Origin: Clostridia bacterium
Lineage (GTDB): Bacteria > Bacillota > Clostridia > UBA1381
Reading direction: 5' to 3'
DNA: 64,000 nt
NCBI GenBank assembly: GCA_900751885.1
Contig: CAADTH010000064.1
Span: 124,001 to 188,000, forward strand
Every line of letters starts with the position of its first letter. The stretch's first letter is position 1. Under the pieces are notes generated by a model that saw only the letters and a program-made list of their open reading frames with translations, had not been told where the DNA came from and did no database searches. The translations under genes were made by a program, and so were the position numbers. Below, piece by piece: positions 35,601 to 43,774 of the stretch.

Positions 35601-36430
35601 GGACAATCACTGTTGCCACAGAAAAATTTGCACGTCCGCGCGTGTTTATTCCAGTCTTCCCAGGGACAAACTGTGAGTATGATACCGCGCGTATATTTGA
35701 ACAGGCAGGCGCACAGGCAGATGTCTTTGTCCTTCGCAATCTCAGCTCGGAGGATGTGGCATATTCTATGCGAGAGATGCAAAAGCGCATTGAACAGGCA
35801 CAGATGATTATGATTCCAGGTGGGTTTTCTGCCGGTGACGAGCCGGATGGGTCAGGTAAATTTATTGCCACAGCATTCCGCAATCCTCTGGTGAAGGATG
35901 CTGTAATGGATATGCTCAAAAACCGTGATGGATTGATGCTGGGAATCTGTAATGGATTCCAGGCGCTGATTAAATTAGGACTTCTACCGTACGGTGAAAT
36001 TTGCGACCTGTCGGACGATTCTCCAACCTTGACCTTCAATACCTTGGGACGGCATGTGTCCTGCATGGTACAAACGCGGATTGCGTCGAATCATTCCCCG
36101 TGGCTATCCAATGTCAATGTGGGTGATATTCATACGATTGCAGTATCTCACGGTGAGGGGCGCTTTATCGCTTCTGAAGAGCAGATAAAACAGCTTGCCC
36201 AAAACGGACAAGTCGCCACACAGTATGTGAACCTTGACGGAAAAGCAACGTATGATATCGCATATAACCCAAATGGTTCTGTCATGGCGATTGAAGCAAT
36301 TACAAGCCCAGATGGACGAATTCTCGGAAAAATGGGACACAGCGAGCGAATTGGAACAAATATCGCAGTGAATGTACCGGGTGAAAAGAATCAAAAGCTT
36401 TTCGAGTCTGGTGTCGCTTATTTTAAATAG
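32690..36430 (+). CDS. purL: Phosphoribosylformylglycinamidine synthase, single-chain type
   Basis: Purine synthesis step 4: converts FGAR to FGAM with ATP and glutamine. The 1246-residue chain fuses the synthetase part and glutaminase, as in many clostridia. Seen: MIDTYWSDHCRHTTF, NHPTEIEPFGGAATCLGGAIRD (cited by its position near residues 330-350), GVSVAIGELADGL, AIGGKDSMSGSF, and at the C-terminus the glutaminase FPGTNCEYDTA with the nucleophile cysteine in LGICNGFQAL. ATG follows GGAGGGGCAAA. No other pur synthesis gene is adjacent; punA and polC follow on the same strand. Confidence 0.95.
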   Translation: MTNTVRRIYVEKKAGFDVEARQALADWKENLSLDGLSSLRIIHRYDVEGINEEEYQKARSLIFSEPPVDEAYDEAFPVDAGAQMFAVEYLPGQFDQRAASAEECISILTQKARPTVRSAKVYVIEGQVSSEEVARIKAYVINPVEAREASLEKPESLDMEVFIPEDVKTVDGFISKNQDELKLLLSDMGFAMDLDDLNFCQEYFKQTEKRNPTVTELRMIDTYWSDHCRHTTFSTKINHVHIPEGKYANEIRAAYEEYQRSKSELYAPDRDTCLMNMATIIVKQLKKAGKLKEIDESEEINACSIVVDVDVDGKTEPWLIMFKNETHNHPTEIEPFGGAATCLGGAIRDPLSGRSYVYQAMRVTGSGDPRVSLNDTLSGKLMQRKITTGAASGYSSYGNQIGLATGQVAEIYHPGYIAKRMEIGAVIGAAPKKNVVRETPEEGDVIILLGGKTGRDGCGGATGSSKAHTEESIMTCGSEVQKGNPPVERKIQRLFRNEAVTTLIKRCNDFGAGGVSVAIGELADGLVIDLDKVPKKYEGLDGTELAISESQERMAVVVRAGDVDKFIAYANSENLEATPVAVVTKENRLVMNWRGKRICDISRDFLNTNGATKNTDVEVVLPEEADNFFAYKDTGDVRERWMNTLSDLNVCSQKGLCEKFDSTIGAGTVLMPFGGKYQLTPTEGMVAKVPVQDGQTDTATVMTFGYNPDLSSWSQYHGAAYAIVESVSKAVALGADYKKIYLTFQEYFERLGTDAKRWGKPFAALMGAYKTQLALGIAAIGGKDSMSGSFNDLHVPPTLTSFAVAPMKASDAVSQELKRTDTKLVLFQLKRTEDDLPDFEALKQMYETVHALQQKGCVYAASVTKGHGLCDTVTKMCFGNGIGVHFADGISREMLFGSDIGSIVLEVSADTTVDGALEIARTQREAQIEVCGEVISLAQAKEVWEKPLEKVFPTRAGSFTKEPETYSYDKRTITVATEKFARPRVFIPVFPGTNCEYDTARIFEQAGAQADVFVLRNLSSEDVAYSMREMQKRIEQAQMIMIPGGFSAGDEPDGSGKFIATAFRNPLVKDAVMDMLKNRDGLMLGICNGFQALIKLGLLPYGEICDLSDDSPTLTFNTLGRHVSCMVQTRIASNHSPWLSNVNVGDIHTIAVSHGEGRFIASEEQIKQLAQNGQVATQYVNLDGKATYDIAYNPNGSVMAIEAITSPDGRILGKMGHSERIGTNIAVNVPGEKNQKLFESGVAYFK

Positions 36431-36435
36431 AACAG

Positions 36436-36467
36436 AATCGATCCTGCCTGTGGGCAGGGTCGATTTT
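36436..36467 (+). terminator. Hairpin between purL and punA (weak terminator or attenuator)
   Basis: 13-base stem (36436-36448 with 36453-36465; one G-U pair) and a TGTG loop, followed by only TT before C. The short T-run suggests partial termination, leaving some read-through into punA and polC. Confidence 0.6.
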
Positions 36468-36490
36468 CAAATGAAACGAAGGAGAGCACT

Positions 36491-37315
36491 ATGTTTGTGT
36501 ATGAGGATTATCAGGAAAGCGCGGACTTTATTCGGGAAAAAATATCAATCAAGCCGAAAATCGCAGTGGTGTTGGGGTCAGGTCTTGGAAGCCTTACAGA
36601 AAAAATCGAAGCTTTGTTTGAAATTCCATATCGGGACATTCCTCATTTTCCAGTTTCCACAGCGCCTGGTCATGCAGGGAAAATGATATTTGGCACACTT
36701 GCCGGTCAGGATGTCATTTTTATGAGCGGACGCTTTCATTATTATGAGGGGTATTCCATGCAGGAGATCAGCTATTATGTTCGGGTATTGTCTCTTTTGG
36801 GCGTGAAAACGATGATTATGACAAATGCGGCAGGCGGAGTAAACCGTGCGTTTGCACCTGGTGATTTCATGCTCATTTCAGACCACATCAAGTTATTTGA
36901 CGACAGTCCGCTTCGAGGTGGAAATATAGATGAATTTGGGGTACGGTTTCCTGATATGACCGAGGTGTACACAAAAGAACTGATACAGCTTGCCAAGCAA
37001 GCGGTAGACGGATTCGTACCGAAAGAGGGGGTCTACGCATTTATGCCGGGGCCCATGTATGAAACACCTGCTGAAATTAGAATGCTTGAAACGCTTGGTG
37101 CGGATGCAGTCGGTATGTCTACCGTACCGGAAGCGATTACAGCGGCTCATTGCCAGATGCGTGTCCTTGCAATCTCTTGCATAACGAACATGGCGGCGGG
37201 GATTTTAGGAGAGCCCTTATCCTCCGACGAGGTATTGCAGGCGTCGAAGGCGATAGAACATAAGCTTTCACAGTGGATTAAAATTATCATAAAAACAATA
37301 GGAGAAGCATCATGA
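36491..37315 (+). CDS. punA: Purine-nucleoside phosphorylase (inosine/guanosine type)
   Basis: Cleaves purine nucleosides with phosphate in salvage. 274 residues of the trimeric PNP-I class: VVLGSGLGSL phosphate loop at about 31-40, the PGHAGKM phosphate-site segment, MSGRFHYYEGYS, TNAAGGVNRAF and MSTVPEAITAAHC. It overlaps the polC start by four bases, so the two are translationally coupled. Confidence 0.93.
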   Translation: MFVYEDYQESADFIREKISIKPKIAVVLGSGLGSLTEKIEALFEIPYRDIPHFPVSTAPGHAGKMIFGTLAGQDVIFMSGRFHYYEGYSMQEISYYVRVLSLLGVKTMIMTNAAGGVNRAFAPGDFMLISDHIKLFDDSPLRGGNIDEFGVRFPDMTEVYTKELIQLAKQAVDGFVPKEGVYAFMPGPMYETPAEIRMLETLGADAVGMSTVPEAITAAHCQMRVLAISCITNMAAGILGEPLSSDEVLQASKAIEHKLSQWIKIIIKTIGEAS

Positions 37316-40300
37316 AACCGAAGGTACAGTTGGTTTTCCCAGAGCTGGACATGCAGTCTGTCATAGACAGGGAAGTAGAGAAAATAAAAATTTCACGCTC
37401 TAAACGAAAAATGAAGGTGATTTTAGATTCCCCTGTTGAGCTGGAAGCGGCGCAGGACATGAGCCGCATGATTGCACAGGCTTACCGCCTAAGTGGGGTA
37501 AAGGTCGTTGGCGCAGAGCAGACCAAAAGTTCCATTGAACTGCAAAAAGAAAAGATGCGTTCTGTGCAGAGTGAAACGGATGGGAGTATATCTCTCAATA
37601 CACAACCATCACATCGAAAAGTACGGAAAGAACAGCTCGGGCGGGCAAAGGTTAGTGAAATGATTTATGGAAGTGCAATCCGAGAGGAGCTGACGCCGAT
37701 CTCCGCAATCAATGAAAATTCTGGGCGTGTGGCATTTTCAGGCGAGATATTTGAGACAGAATTTAAAGATATCAAAAGCAAAAAAACAGAAAAAGAATGG
37801 CACCTTGCCGTATTTGATGTGACGGATTTCAGCGATTCCATCACAGTGCAGATGTTTGTCAAAAAAGAAGAAACGGATGATGCCTTTGATGAAATCAAGT
37901 CAAGGCTGAAAAAAGGTCTTCATGTGACGGTACGCGGAACAGCACAGTATAATGACTATGCAAAGGAAGTCATCGTGATGGCAAATGCAATCGCGCAGAC
38001 AGAGGAACCCGAAGAGGAACAGCGCATGGACCTGGCAGAGGAAAAGAGAGTGGAGCTGCACCTTCATACCCAGATGTCCGCAATGGATGCAGTGTCGAGT
38101 GCAAAGGATATCATTAACCGCGCAGTCAGCTGGGGACATAAAGCAATTGCAATCACAGATCACGGCGTCGTGCAGTCCTTTCCAGATGCCATGCGAGCTT
38201 CCGACAACAGTGAGAAAATTAAAGTAATCTATGGTGTGGAGGGCTATCTCATTGACGATGGGATGAGAATCGTATATGACGCCGACACACAGACGATTGA
38301 CTCTGATTTTGTTGTATTTGATATCGAGACAACAGGACTTTCCTCTGCAAGAAATCATATCACTGAGATCGGCGCAGTCAAGGTACAAAAGGGGAAAATC
38401 ACAGACCGTTGGTCGAGCTTTGTCAATCCTGAGGAACCGATTCCAGCGAATATTGTAAAGCTCACTGGAATTACAGATGAGATGGTAAAAGATGCGCCGA
38501 AAATCCATGAAATCTTAGGAGACTTTCTTGAGTTTTGCAAGGGCTGTGTGCTGGTTGCGCACAATGCAAACTTTGATGTAGGGTTTATCCGCACAGCGGC
38601 AGAACGCTTGAATATTCTATTTGATGTTTGTTATCTGGATACACTCCAGCTTGCCAGATGTCTGTATCCAGAGCTGGCAAATCACAAGCTCAACAACTTG
38701 GCAAAGCATTTGAGCGTGGCGCTGGAGAATCATCATCGGGCAGTGGACGACGCAAAAGCGACTGCGGATATTTTTGTAAAAATGCTCGATGATTTGCGCG
38801 AACGCGGACTTGAAAGTCTGGATTGCCTGGACGATGAATTTGATGTTGCACAGGCATCTAAAAAAAATAGGGCATATCACATTATCATTTTAGCGAAAAA
38901 TCAGGTAGGGCTCAGACATTTGTATGAGCTAGTATCGGCATCTCACTTAAAGTATTTCTTTCGTACGCCGCGCATCCCAAGGAGTTTGTTAAAAAAGAAG
39001 CGAGAGGGATTGATTTTAGGGTCTGCCTGCGAGGCGGGAGAACTATTTCGGGCGGTAATGGACGGTAAGACGGAAGCAGAACTGAAAAAAATTGTAGATT
39101 TTTATGACTATCTGGAAATCCAGCCGATTGGCAATAACAATTTCATGAAGCTTGACGCGGAACTTTCACATGTCAATACAGATGAAGATTTACAGAACTT
39201 GAACCGTGAAATTGTGCGACTGGGCGAACAGTATCATAAGCCGGTTGCTGCAACCTGTGATGTTCATTTTCTTGACCCTGCTGGTGCGAATTTCAGAAAG
39301 ATTTTGATGCACTATAAAGGATTTAAGGATGCTGACAATCAGGCGCCGCTGTTCTTCCGGACGACGGAGGAAATGCTCGAGGAATTTTCCTATTTGGGGG
39401 AGGAAAAGGCATACGAGGTTGTCGTAAAAAATACAAATATGATTGCCGACAGCATTGAGCAGGTGCGTCCGATTCCAAAGGAAAAATGCCCACCGGAAAT
39501 CGAGGGGGCAAAAGAAGATATTATCAATGATTCGACAAAAAAAGCACAGGAGATTTATGGGAATCCACTTCCTGAGCTTGTCCAAAAGAGACTGGATAAA
39601 GAGCTTCACTCTATCACGACATATGGCTTCGAGGTAATGTATAAAATCGCACAGGAGCTGGTGCAAAAATCATTGCGCGATGGATATCTGGTGGGGTCGA
39701 GAGGGTCTGTCGGTTCCTCTCTTGTCGCGTTTTTGTCAGGCATTACAGAGGTAAACTCTCTTCCGCCGCATTATGTCTGCCCAAATTGCAAGCATTCTGA
39801 ATTCATTGACGATGGAAGCGGAATTTCAGGTTGTGACTTGCCGGACAAAGAATGCCCAGAGTGTGGGACAACATACATCAAAGACGGACATGACATTCCA
39901 TTTGAGACCTTTCTTGGCTTTAAAGGAGATAAGGAGCCGGATATCGACCTGAATTTTTCAGGTGATTACCAGCCTGTGATTCACAAATACACAGAGGAAT
40001 TGTTTGGTGAGGGACATGTATTCCGTGCCGGAACGATTGGAACAGTTGCAGAAAAGACTGCTTATGGGTATGTGCAAAAGTATGCGGAGGAAAAAGGGAT
40101 TTCGATTCGGAACGCGGAAAAAAAGCGGCTTGCCGCGGGATGTGTGGGCGTCAAGCGGACGACAGGACAGCACCCGGGTGGGATTATTGTTGTGCCGCAT
40201 CGCAATGACATCCATGAATTTTGTCCGGTACAGCATCCGGCAGATGATTCAAATTCTGACATTATCACAACACATTTCGAATATCATTCAATTGACCAAA

Positions 40301-41364
40301 ACCTGCTAAAGCTTGATGAGCTGGGGCATGATGATCCGACTGTGATCCGTATGCTTTCAGACCTTACCGGAATCAATCCGCAGGAGATACAGATTGATGA
40401 CCCAGAGACAATGAGTCTGTTTACCTCTACCGACGCTCTGAAAATCACAGAGGATATCTCCTCTCCTGTCGGCACATATGGCATTCCGGAGTTTGGTACA
40501 AAGTTTGTGCGCCAAATGTTGGTGGATACCAAGCCGACAACATTTGCAGAGCTAGTACGCATTTCTGGACTATCACATGGGACAGATGTGTGGCTCAATA
40601 ACGCGCAGGATTTGATTCGTGCTGGTACGACCACGCTGTCACAGGCAATCTGTACGCGTGACGATATTATGATTTATCTCATTCATATGGGAGTGGAAGC
40701 AGGACACGCGTTTAAAATTATGGAGAGTGTGCGAAAAGGAAAGGGACTCAAACCCGAGGACGAAGCGGCAATGCGGGAAGTAAACGTGCCGGAATGGTAC
40801 ATCGATTCCTGTAAAAAAATCAAATATATGTTCCCGAAAGCGCATGCGGTTGCTTATGTCACAATGGCGTTTCGAATTGCCTATTTTAAAGTACATTATC
40901 CGGCGGCATTCTACATTGCCTATTTTTCTGTACGTGCAGATGATTTTGATGCTGCAATCATGGCAAACGGAATGCAGGTGGCAAGGGATGCAATGAAGGA
41001 GCTATTGGAAAAGCAAAAAAATAAGACGATTTCTCCAAAAGAGGAGGGACTGATACCAATTCTTGAAATTTGCATTGAAATGTATGCAAGGGGAATCGGA
41101 TTTGTACCGATTGACTTATATAAGTCAGATGCAGTGAATTTCCAGCAGGTCGAACATGGTATTCTGCCGCCTTTGAATGCGCTTGCAGGACTTGGGGAGA
41201 ATGCCGCGAAAAACATTGCAAAGGCGAGAGAAGAAGAACCATTTAAGACGGTGGATGATTTCCGTCAGAGAACGGGCGTGACAAAATCCATCATTGAATT
41301 GCTCCAGGAAAATCATTGCCTGGATGGCATGCCGGAATCTGACCAGGTATCCTTTTTTGAGTGA
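37312..41364 (+). CDS. polC: DNA polymerase III alpha subunit, PolC type
   Basis: Replicative DNA polymerase of low-GC Gram-positives. 1350 residues, slightly shorter than the Bacillus enzyme (about 1440). Domains in order: N-terminal domain and OB fold (to about 230), PHP domain (RVELHLHTQMSAMDAVSS) split by an inserted DEDD proofreading exonuclease (FVVFDIETTGLSSARNHITE near 335-355), then the polymerase core with PDIDLNFSGDYQ catalytic aspartates, the zinc-binding cysteines (CPNCKHSEF, CPECGTTY) and a C-terminal helix-hairpin-helix region. ATG overlaps the punA stop (ATGA). A perfect terminator follows. Confidence 0.97.
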   Translation: MKPKVQLVFPELDMQSVIDREVEKIKISRSKRKMKVILDSPVELEAAQDMSRMIAQAYRLSGVKVVGAEQTKSSIELQKEKMRSVQSETDGSISLNTQPSHRKVRKEQLGRAKVSEMIYGSAIREELTPISAINENSGRVAFSGEIFETEFKDIKSKKTEKEWHLAVFDVTDFSDSITVQMFVKKEETDDAFDEIKSRLKKGLHVTVRGTAQYNDYAKEVIVMANAIAQTEEPEEEQRMDLAEEKRVELHLHTQMSAMDAVSSAKDIINRAVSWGHKAIAITDHGVVQSFPDAMRASDNSEKIKVIYGVEGYLIDDGMRIVYDADTQTIDSDFVVFDIETTGLSSARNHITEIGAVKVQKGKITDRWSSFVNPEEPIPANIVKLTGITDEMVKDAPKIHEILGDFLEFCKGCVLVAHNANFDVGFIRTAAERLNILFDVCYLDTLQLARCLYPELANHKLNNLAKHLSVALENHHRAVDDAKATADIFVKMLDDLRERGLESLDCLDDEFDVAQASKKNRAYHIIILAKNQVGLRHLYELVSASHLKYFFRTPRIPRSLLKKKREGLILGSACEAGELFRAVMDGKTEAELKKIVDFYDYLEIQPIGNNNFMKLDAELSHVNTDEDLQNLNREIVRLGEQYHKPVAATCDVHFLDPAGANFRKILMHYKGFKDADNQAPLFFRTTEEMLEEFSYLGEEKAYEVVVKNTNMIADSIEQVRPIPKEKCPPEIEGAKEDIINDSTKKAQEIYGNPLPELVQKRLDKELHSITTYGFEVMYKIAQELVQKSLRDGYLVGSRGSVGSSLVAFLSGITEVNSLPPHYVCPNCKHSEFIDDGSGISGCDLPDKECPECGTTYIKDGHDIPFETFLGFKGDKEPDIDLNFSGDYQPVIHKYTEELFGEGHVFRAGTIGTVAEKTAYGYVQKYAEEKGISIRNAEKKRLAAGCVGVKRTTGQHPGGIIVVPHRNDIHEFCPVQHPADDSNSDIITTHFEYHSIDQNLLKLDELGHDDPTVIRMLSDLTGINPQEIQIDDPETMSLFTSTDALKITEDISSPVGTYGIPEFGTKFVRQMLVDTKPTTFAELVRISGLSHGTDVWLNNAQDLIRAGTTTLSQAICTRDDIMIYLIHMGVEAGHAFKIMESVRKGKGLKPEDEAAMREVNVPEWYIDSCKKIKYMFPKAHAVAYVTMAFRIAYFKVHYPAAFYIAYFSVRADDFDAAIMANGMQVARDAMKELLEKQKNKTISPKEEGLIPILEICIEMYARGIGFVPIDLYKSDAVNFQQVEHGILPPLNALAGLGENAAKNIAKAREEEPFKTVDDFRQRTGVTKSIIELLQENHCLDGMPESDQVSFFE

Positions 41365-41403
41365 TGAGAAGGGCTGAAATGCTCAAAAAAACAGAGATGA
41401 AAT

Positions 41404-41446
41404 AAAAGACCTTCCGTTGTAGGTATTCTACAACGGAAGGTCTTTT
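41404..41446. terminator. Terminator after polC
   Basis: Perfect 19-base stem (41404-41422 with 41428-41446), loop GTATT; the stem begins with A4 and ends with T5, so the T-run is part of the stem. Very strong. Confidence 0.93.
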
Positions 41447-41506
41447 TACATATAGTGGAATATAATTGCCGTTTTTTTCTTATTAGAACCTTTTTTGTAA
41501 AAAATA

Positions 41507-41536
41507 TTGTAAATATCCAAAATGGTGTGCTATGAT
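41507..41536 (+). promoter_or_regulatory. Promoter of the secreted-protein gene
   Basis: TTGTAA at 41507-41512, 18-base spacer, TATGAT at 41531-41536 with TG-C directly before it (extended -10). Leader of about 90 bases to ATG 41631. Confidence 0.6.
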
Positions 41537-41630
41537 ACGTATTGGTAATGATGTTATAAATAATCATTTCCATTCCTTTGTCGACATAGGATAGAAAACA
41601 ATATTTTTATAGGTTAGAAAGGAAGTAAAA

Positions 41631-42512
41631 ATGAAAATTAAAAATTTTTTATGTTCTGGGTTATCTGTTTTGATAATTCTAACGGCAATTACAAGTCCTG
41701 TTGCATTAGCAGAAACAGTAAATGAAATTGGTGTTATTCAGACAGAAGAAGTACTATATGAGAATCAGAATCTATTAACTTCTGACGAGGATATTATAGC
41801 AAATGCAAAAGAAGTATCACGTGACGAAAAAAATGTTCTCGCGTTACATGTAGATGGTCAAGAGGATCAAGTTTACTATGAGGATGGAACGCTTTATGCC
41901 CTTGAATCAACGGAGCAAAAAAAGGTTACACAGTTAAAATCTATTGCCAAAACGGATGCAGATGAGTATGTCAATCACTATGTGGACGATTATATCATCA
42001 GTGGTAATCTGACCAAAATAGAAGTTGCTCCCGAGGATCAGGAAAGATTTGAAAATAATCAGGTTTATCCAAGAGCAGTAGAAGAATCTATTACTGTCAA
42101 CAAAAAAACAGAAGATGCCAGTATCATGCAGATTCGATATACCGTTTACTATAGCACAATTCAGGTCAATGGAGGAACAGCAGTAGCAATAGGTGACGGT
42201 TGTGGAAAAATCGTTTATTGTACATCAAGCAGCGGAATCCGACCGACCAGTATGGAGTTTTATGCAAATGTTTCAGCGGGGGGAGTTTACAATCAGTACG
42301 GACAATATTTGGGATGGTATAATCCAAATACACCTCCTATGACAGTGAACAATCCAAATGTAGGAGAGGATGTTTACTATCGCTATACAATCAGCAATAT
42401 GAATGAATTTTTCTATGTCGGCGGAAGTGCTTTTTTGGCAGGAACGAATTTGACAGTGAATGCTACAAGAGGAATATCACTTTCCATTTATGTTGATTTG
42501 AGTAATGTATAA
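41631..42512 (+). CDS. Secreted protein of unknown function
   Basis: 293 residues that I do not recognise. A clear signal peptide: KIKN, hydrophobic core at about 7-24, cleavage likely after ALA (residues 25-27). Then an acidic region to about residue 60, a stretch resembling a small alpha/beta module (VLALHVDGQEDQVYYEDGTL) and a C-terminal beta-rich domain from about 155 with many Tyr/Gly/Asn residues (VYYSTIQVNGGTAVAIGDGC, YNQYGQYLGWYNPN, SLSIYVDLSNV). Two cysteines (GDGCGKIVYC) lie six residues apart and could form a disulfide. No sortase motif. AT-richer than neighbouring genes. The next gene overlaps or abuts it, so both are one transcript. Confidence 0.85.
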   Translation: MKIKNFLCSGLSVLIILTAITSPVALAETVNEIGVIQTEEVLYENQNLLTSDEDIIANAKEVSRDEKNVLALHVDGQEDQVYYEDGTLYALESTEQKKVTQLKSIAKTDADEYVNHYVDDYIISGNLTKIEVAPEDQERFENNQVYPRAVEESITVNKKTEDASIMQIRYTVYYSTIQVNGGTAVAIGDGCGKIVYCTSSSGIRPTSMEFYANVSAGGVYNQYGQYLGWYNPNTPPMTVNNPNVGEDVYYRYTISNMNEFFYVGGSAFLAGTNLTVNATRGISLSIYVDLSNV

Positions 42513-42516
42513 CACA

Positions 42517-42930
42517 ATGAAAAAAAGAAGTATTATAGTCGGTACCGCTGTTGTAATCCTTATTCTGGCTGGAGTGATAACCACTTATATTTTCAGTACC
42601 ACTCAGGTAGTTCGTTTTACAGGTGAAAATGAAAATTGGAAATGCAGCATGACAGTTAAACCGGTAAAGAAGGACGGAAGGAAAATGTATCAAGATACAA
42701 TTATCTTTACGTATAATGGCGAGCGAGAGGGGTACCATGTGATAAAAAATGAGTTAAAAATAGATGGAACTGTTCGTGATTCTGCAGAATTTCTAAATGC
42801 TTCTAGGAAAAACTATACCTATGGTGGCGTAACATCAGTTCCAAGTGTAACGAGTGACAGTACGGTAATCATGAAAATTCAATTAGATGAAGCCGCTCCC
42901 GAGGAGATTCTACTGAAAGCTTTTAAATGA
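42517..42930 (+). CDS. Membrane-anchored protein of unknown function
   Basis: About 137 residues, not recognised. One N-terminal membrane segment (about 6-26, IIVGTAVVILILAGVITTYIF) after KKR, so the rest is outside the cell. The outer part looks like a small beta domain (VRFTGENENWKCSMTVKP, DTIIFTYNGEREGYHVI, STVIMKIQLDEAAPEEILL), a pattern seen in extracellular immunoglobulin-like folds. ATG 42517 starts four bases after the upstream stop; ATG 42505, overlapping it by eight bases, is also in frame, and neither has a clear ribosome site, so translation may depend on coupling. A hairpin terminator follows. Confidence 0.75.
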   Translation: MKKRSIIVGTAVVILILAGVITTYIFSTTQVVRFTGENENWKCSMTVKPVKKDGRKMYQDTIIFTYNGEREGYHVIKNELKIDGTVRDSAEFLNASRKNYTYGGVTSVPSVTSDSTVIMKIQLDEAAPEEILLKAFK

Positions 42931-42946
42931 ATAGATAAATATTCTT

Positions 42947-43000
42947 AGGCATGGAAGAGTGAAGACTCATATCATCTGAACCCTTCCATGCCTTATTTTC
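42947..43000 (+). terminator. Terminator after the membrane-anchored protein gene
   Basis: 11-base stem AGGCATGGAAG (42947-42957) with CTTCCATGCCT (42983-42993). The 25-base loop holds a smaller stem (GAGT with ACTC). A T-rich run follows. Confidence 0.75.
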
Positions 43001-43068
43001 TGTGAAATATCCAAAGAAAGAAAGCAGTTCTTTTTTTGGATATTTTTTCAGTTTTTGTCGAAAAATGC

Positions 43069-43097
43069 TTGACTTGTTGTCCGTATAACAATATAAT
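43069..43097 (+). promoter_or_regulatory. Promoter with operator-like dyad before the RHH gene
   Basis: TTGACT at 43069-43074, 17-base spacer, perfect TATAAT at 43092-43097. The spacer holds the inverted repeat TTGTT...AACAA (43074-43091, 8-base centre), a plausible operator for the small RHH protein encoded just downstream. Confidence 0.8.
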
Positions 43098-43169
43098 AAT
43101 AGATAGAAAGATATCAATTCAGTTTTAAATGGAATAAACTGTTTTATAAACAAAAATGGAGGTGAGACA

Positions 43170-43358
43170 TTGAGTCGGCGTGCAGGACGACCTCAGGCAG
43201 AAGATCCAAAACGCAATAAGATTGAAATTAGACTATCAGACGAAGAGCTTGACCGTCTTTTATATTGTTGCAGGGTTACACAAAAGACAAAATCGGGGAT
43301 TATTCGCGACGGAATTGATGAAATTTATGCAAAACTAAAACTATTGTATCGCAAGTAA
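43170..43358 (+). CDS. Ribbon-helix-helix (CopG/Arc-type) DNA-binding protein
   Basis: 62 residues. KIEIRLSDEELDRLLYCC forms the beta-strand plus first helix of an RHH fold and KTKSGIIRDGIDEIYAKL the second helix; the basic N-terminus (SRRAGRPQAEDPKRNK) resembles an AT-hook-like GRP arm. Such dimers usually repress their own operon. TTG start at 43170 directly behind GGAGGTGAGACA. It is followed by a DUF6809-like gene, a pairing seen repeatedly in gut Clostridia accessory DNA. No toxin partner is obvious. Confidence 0.85.
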   Translation: MSRRAGRPQAEDPKRNKIEIRLSDEELDRLLYCCRVTQKTKSGIIRDGIDEIYAKLKLLYRK

Positions 43359-43467
43359 CGGAAGCGTTATTTTAGAAGCGGTGGTGCTTCCTTTCCAGTA
43401 CAGCTATAAAGACGATGTGATGGGATATCAATCTTTTCAAAAAGTCGATACAGAAAGAAGGAGAACA

Positions 43468-43758
43468 ATGGAGCGTATTTTAGAGGAGCTATATCGGGGA
43501 AATTTCTCTCCTGCAGATAAAATGAGCAAAGAAAACAGTCAATACCGAAAGCTTATGGGGAAAAGTGCAAAAATAGAGGAACAGCTAAAGAAGACACTTT
43601 CTTCAAAGGAGAAAAGGATATTTGAGCGTTTATGCCAAATGCAGTGGGAGATTTTAGATTTAGAGGCAATGGAAAACTTCATCTATGGGTTTCGAATGGG
43701 GATTAAGCTTGGAATGGAGATTGGAACAAATCAAAGTAATAATTTTTACATGGACTAA
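43468..43758 (+). CDS. DUF6809-like small protein
   Basis: About 96 residues from ATG 43468, behind AAGGAGAACA. The start MERILEELYRGNFSPAD and the helical YRKLMGKSAKIEEQLKKTLSS segment look like the DUF6809 family, seen often in Clostridia next to small RHH regulators. The C-terminal AMENFIYGFRMGIKLGMEI is a conserved-looking helix. The in-frame GTG at 43381 would add 29 residues without a ribosome site. Function unknown; possibly helix-helix interaction with the RHH protein, which is only a guess. Confidence 0.7.
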   Translation: MERILEELYRGNFSPADKMSKENSQYRKLMGKSAKIEEQLKKTLSSKEKRIFERLCQMQWEILDLEAMENFIYGFRMGIKLGMEIGTNQSNNFYMD

Positions 43759-43774
43759 AAAATTCAATTGATGT

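Noticed and set aside
43170..43758. Toxin-antitoxin pair (RHH protein plus downstream small protein)
   Set aside because: The second protein lacks ParE, RelE or similar features and lies 109 bases away, whereas such pairs usually overlap.
41450..43770. Prophage or integrative element
   Set aside because: No integrase, recombinase, attachment repeat, capsid or replication gene is present; only AT-richer accessory genes.
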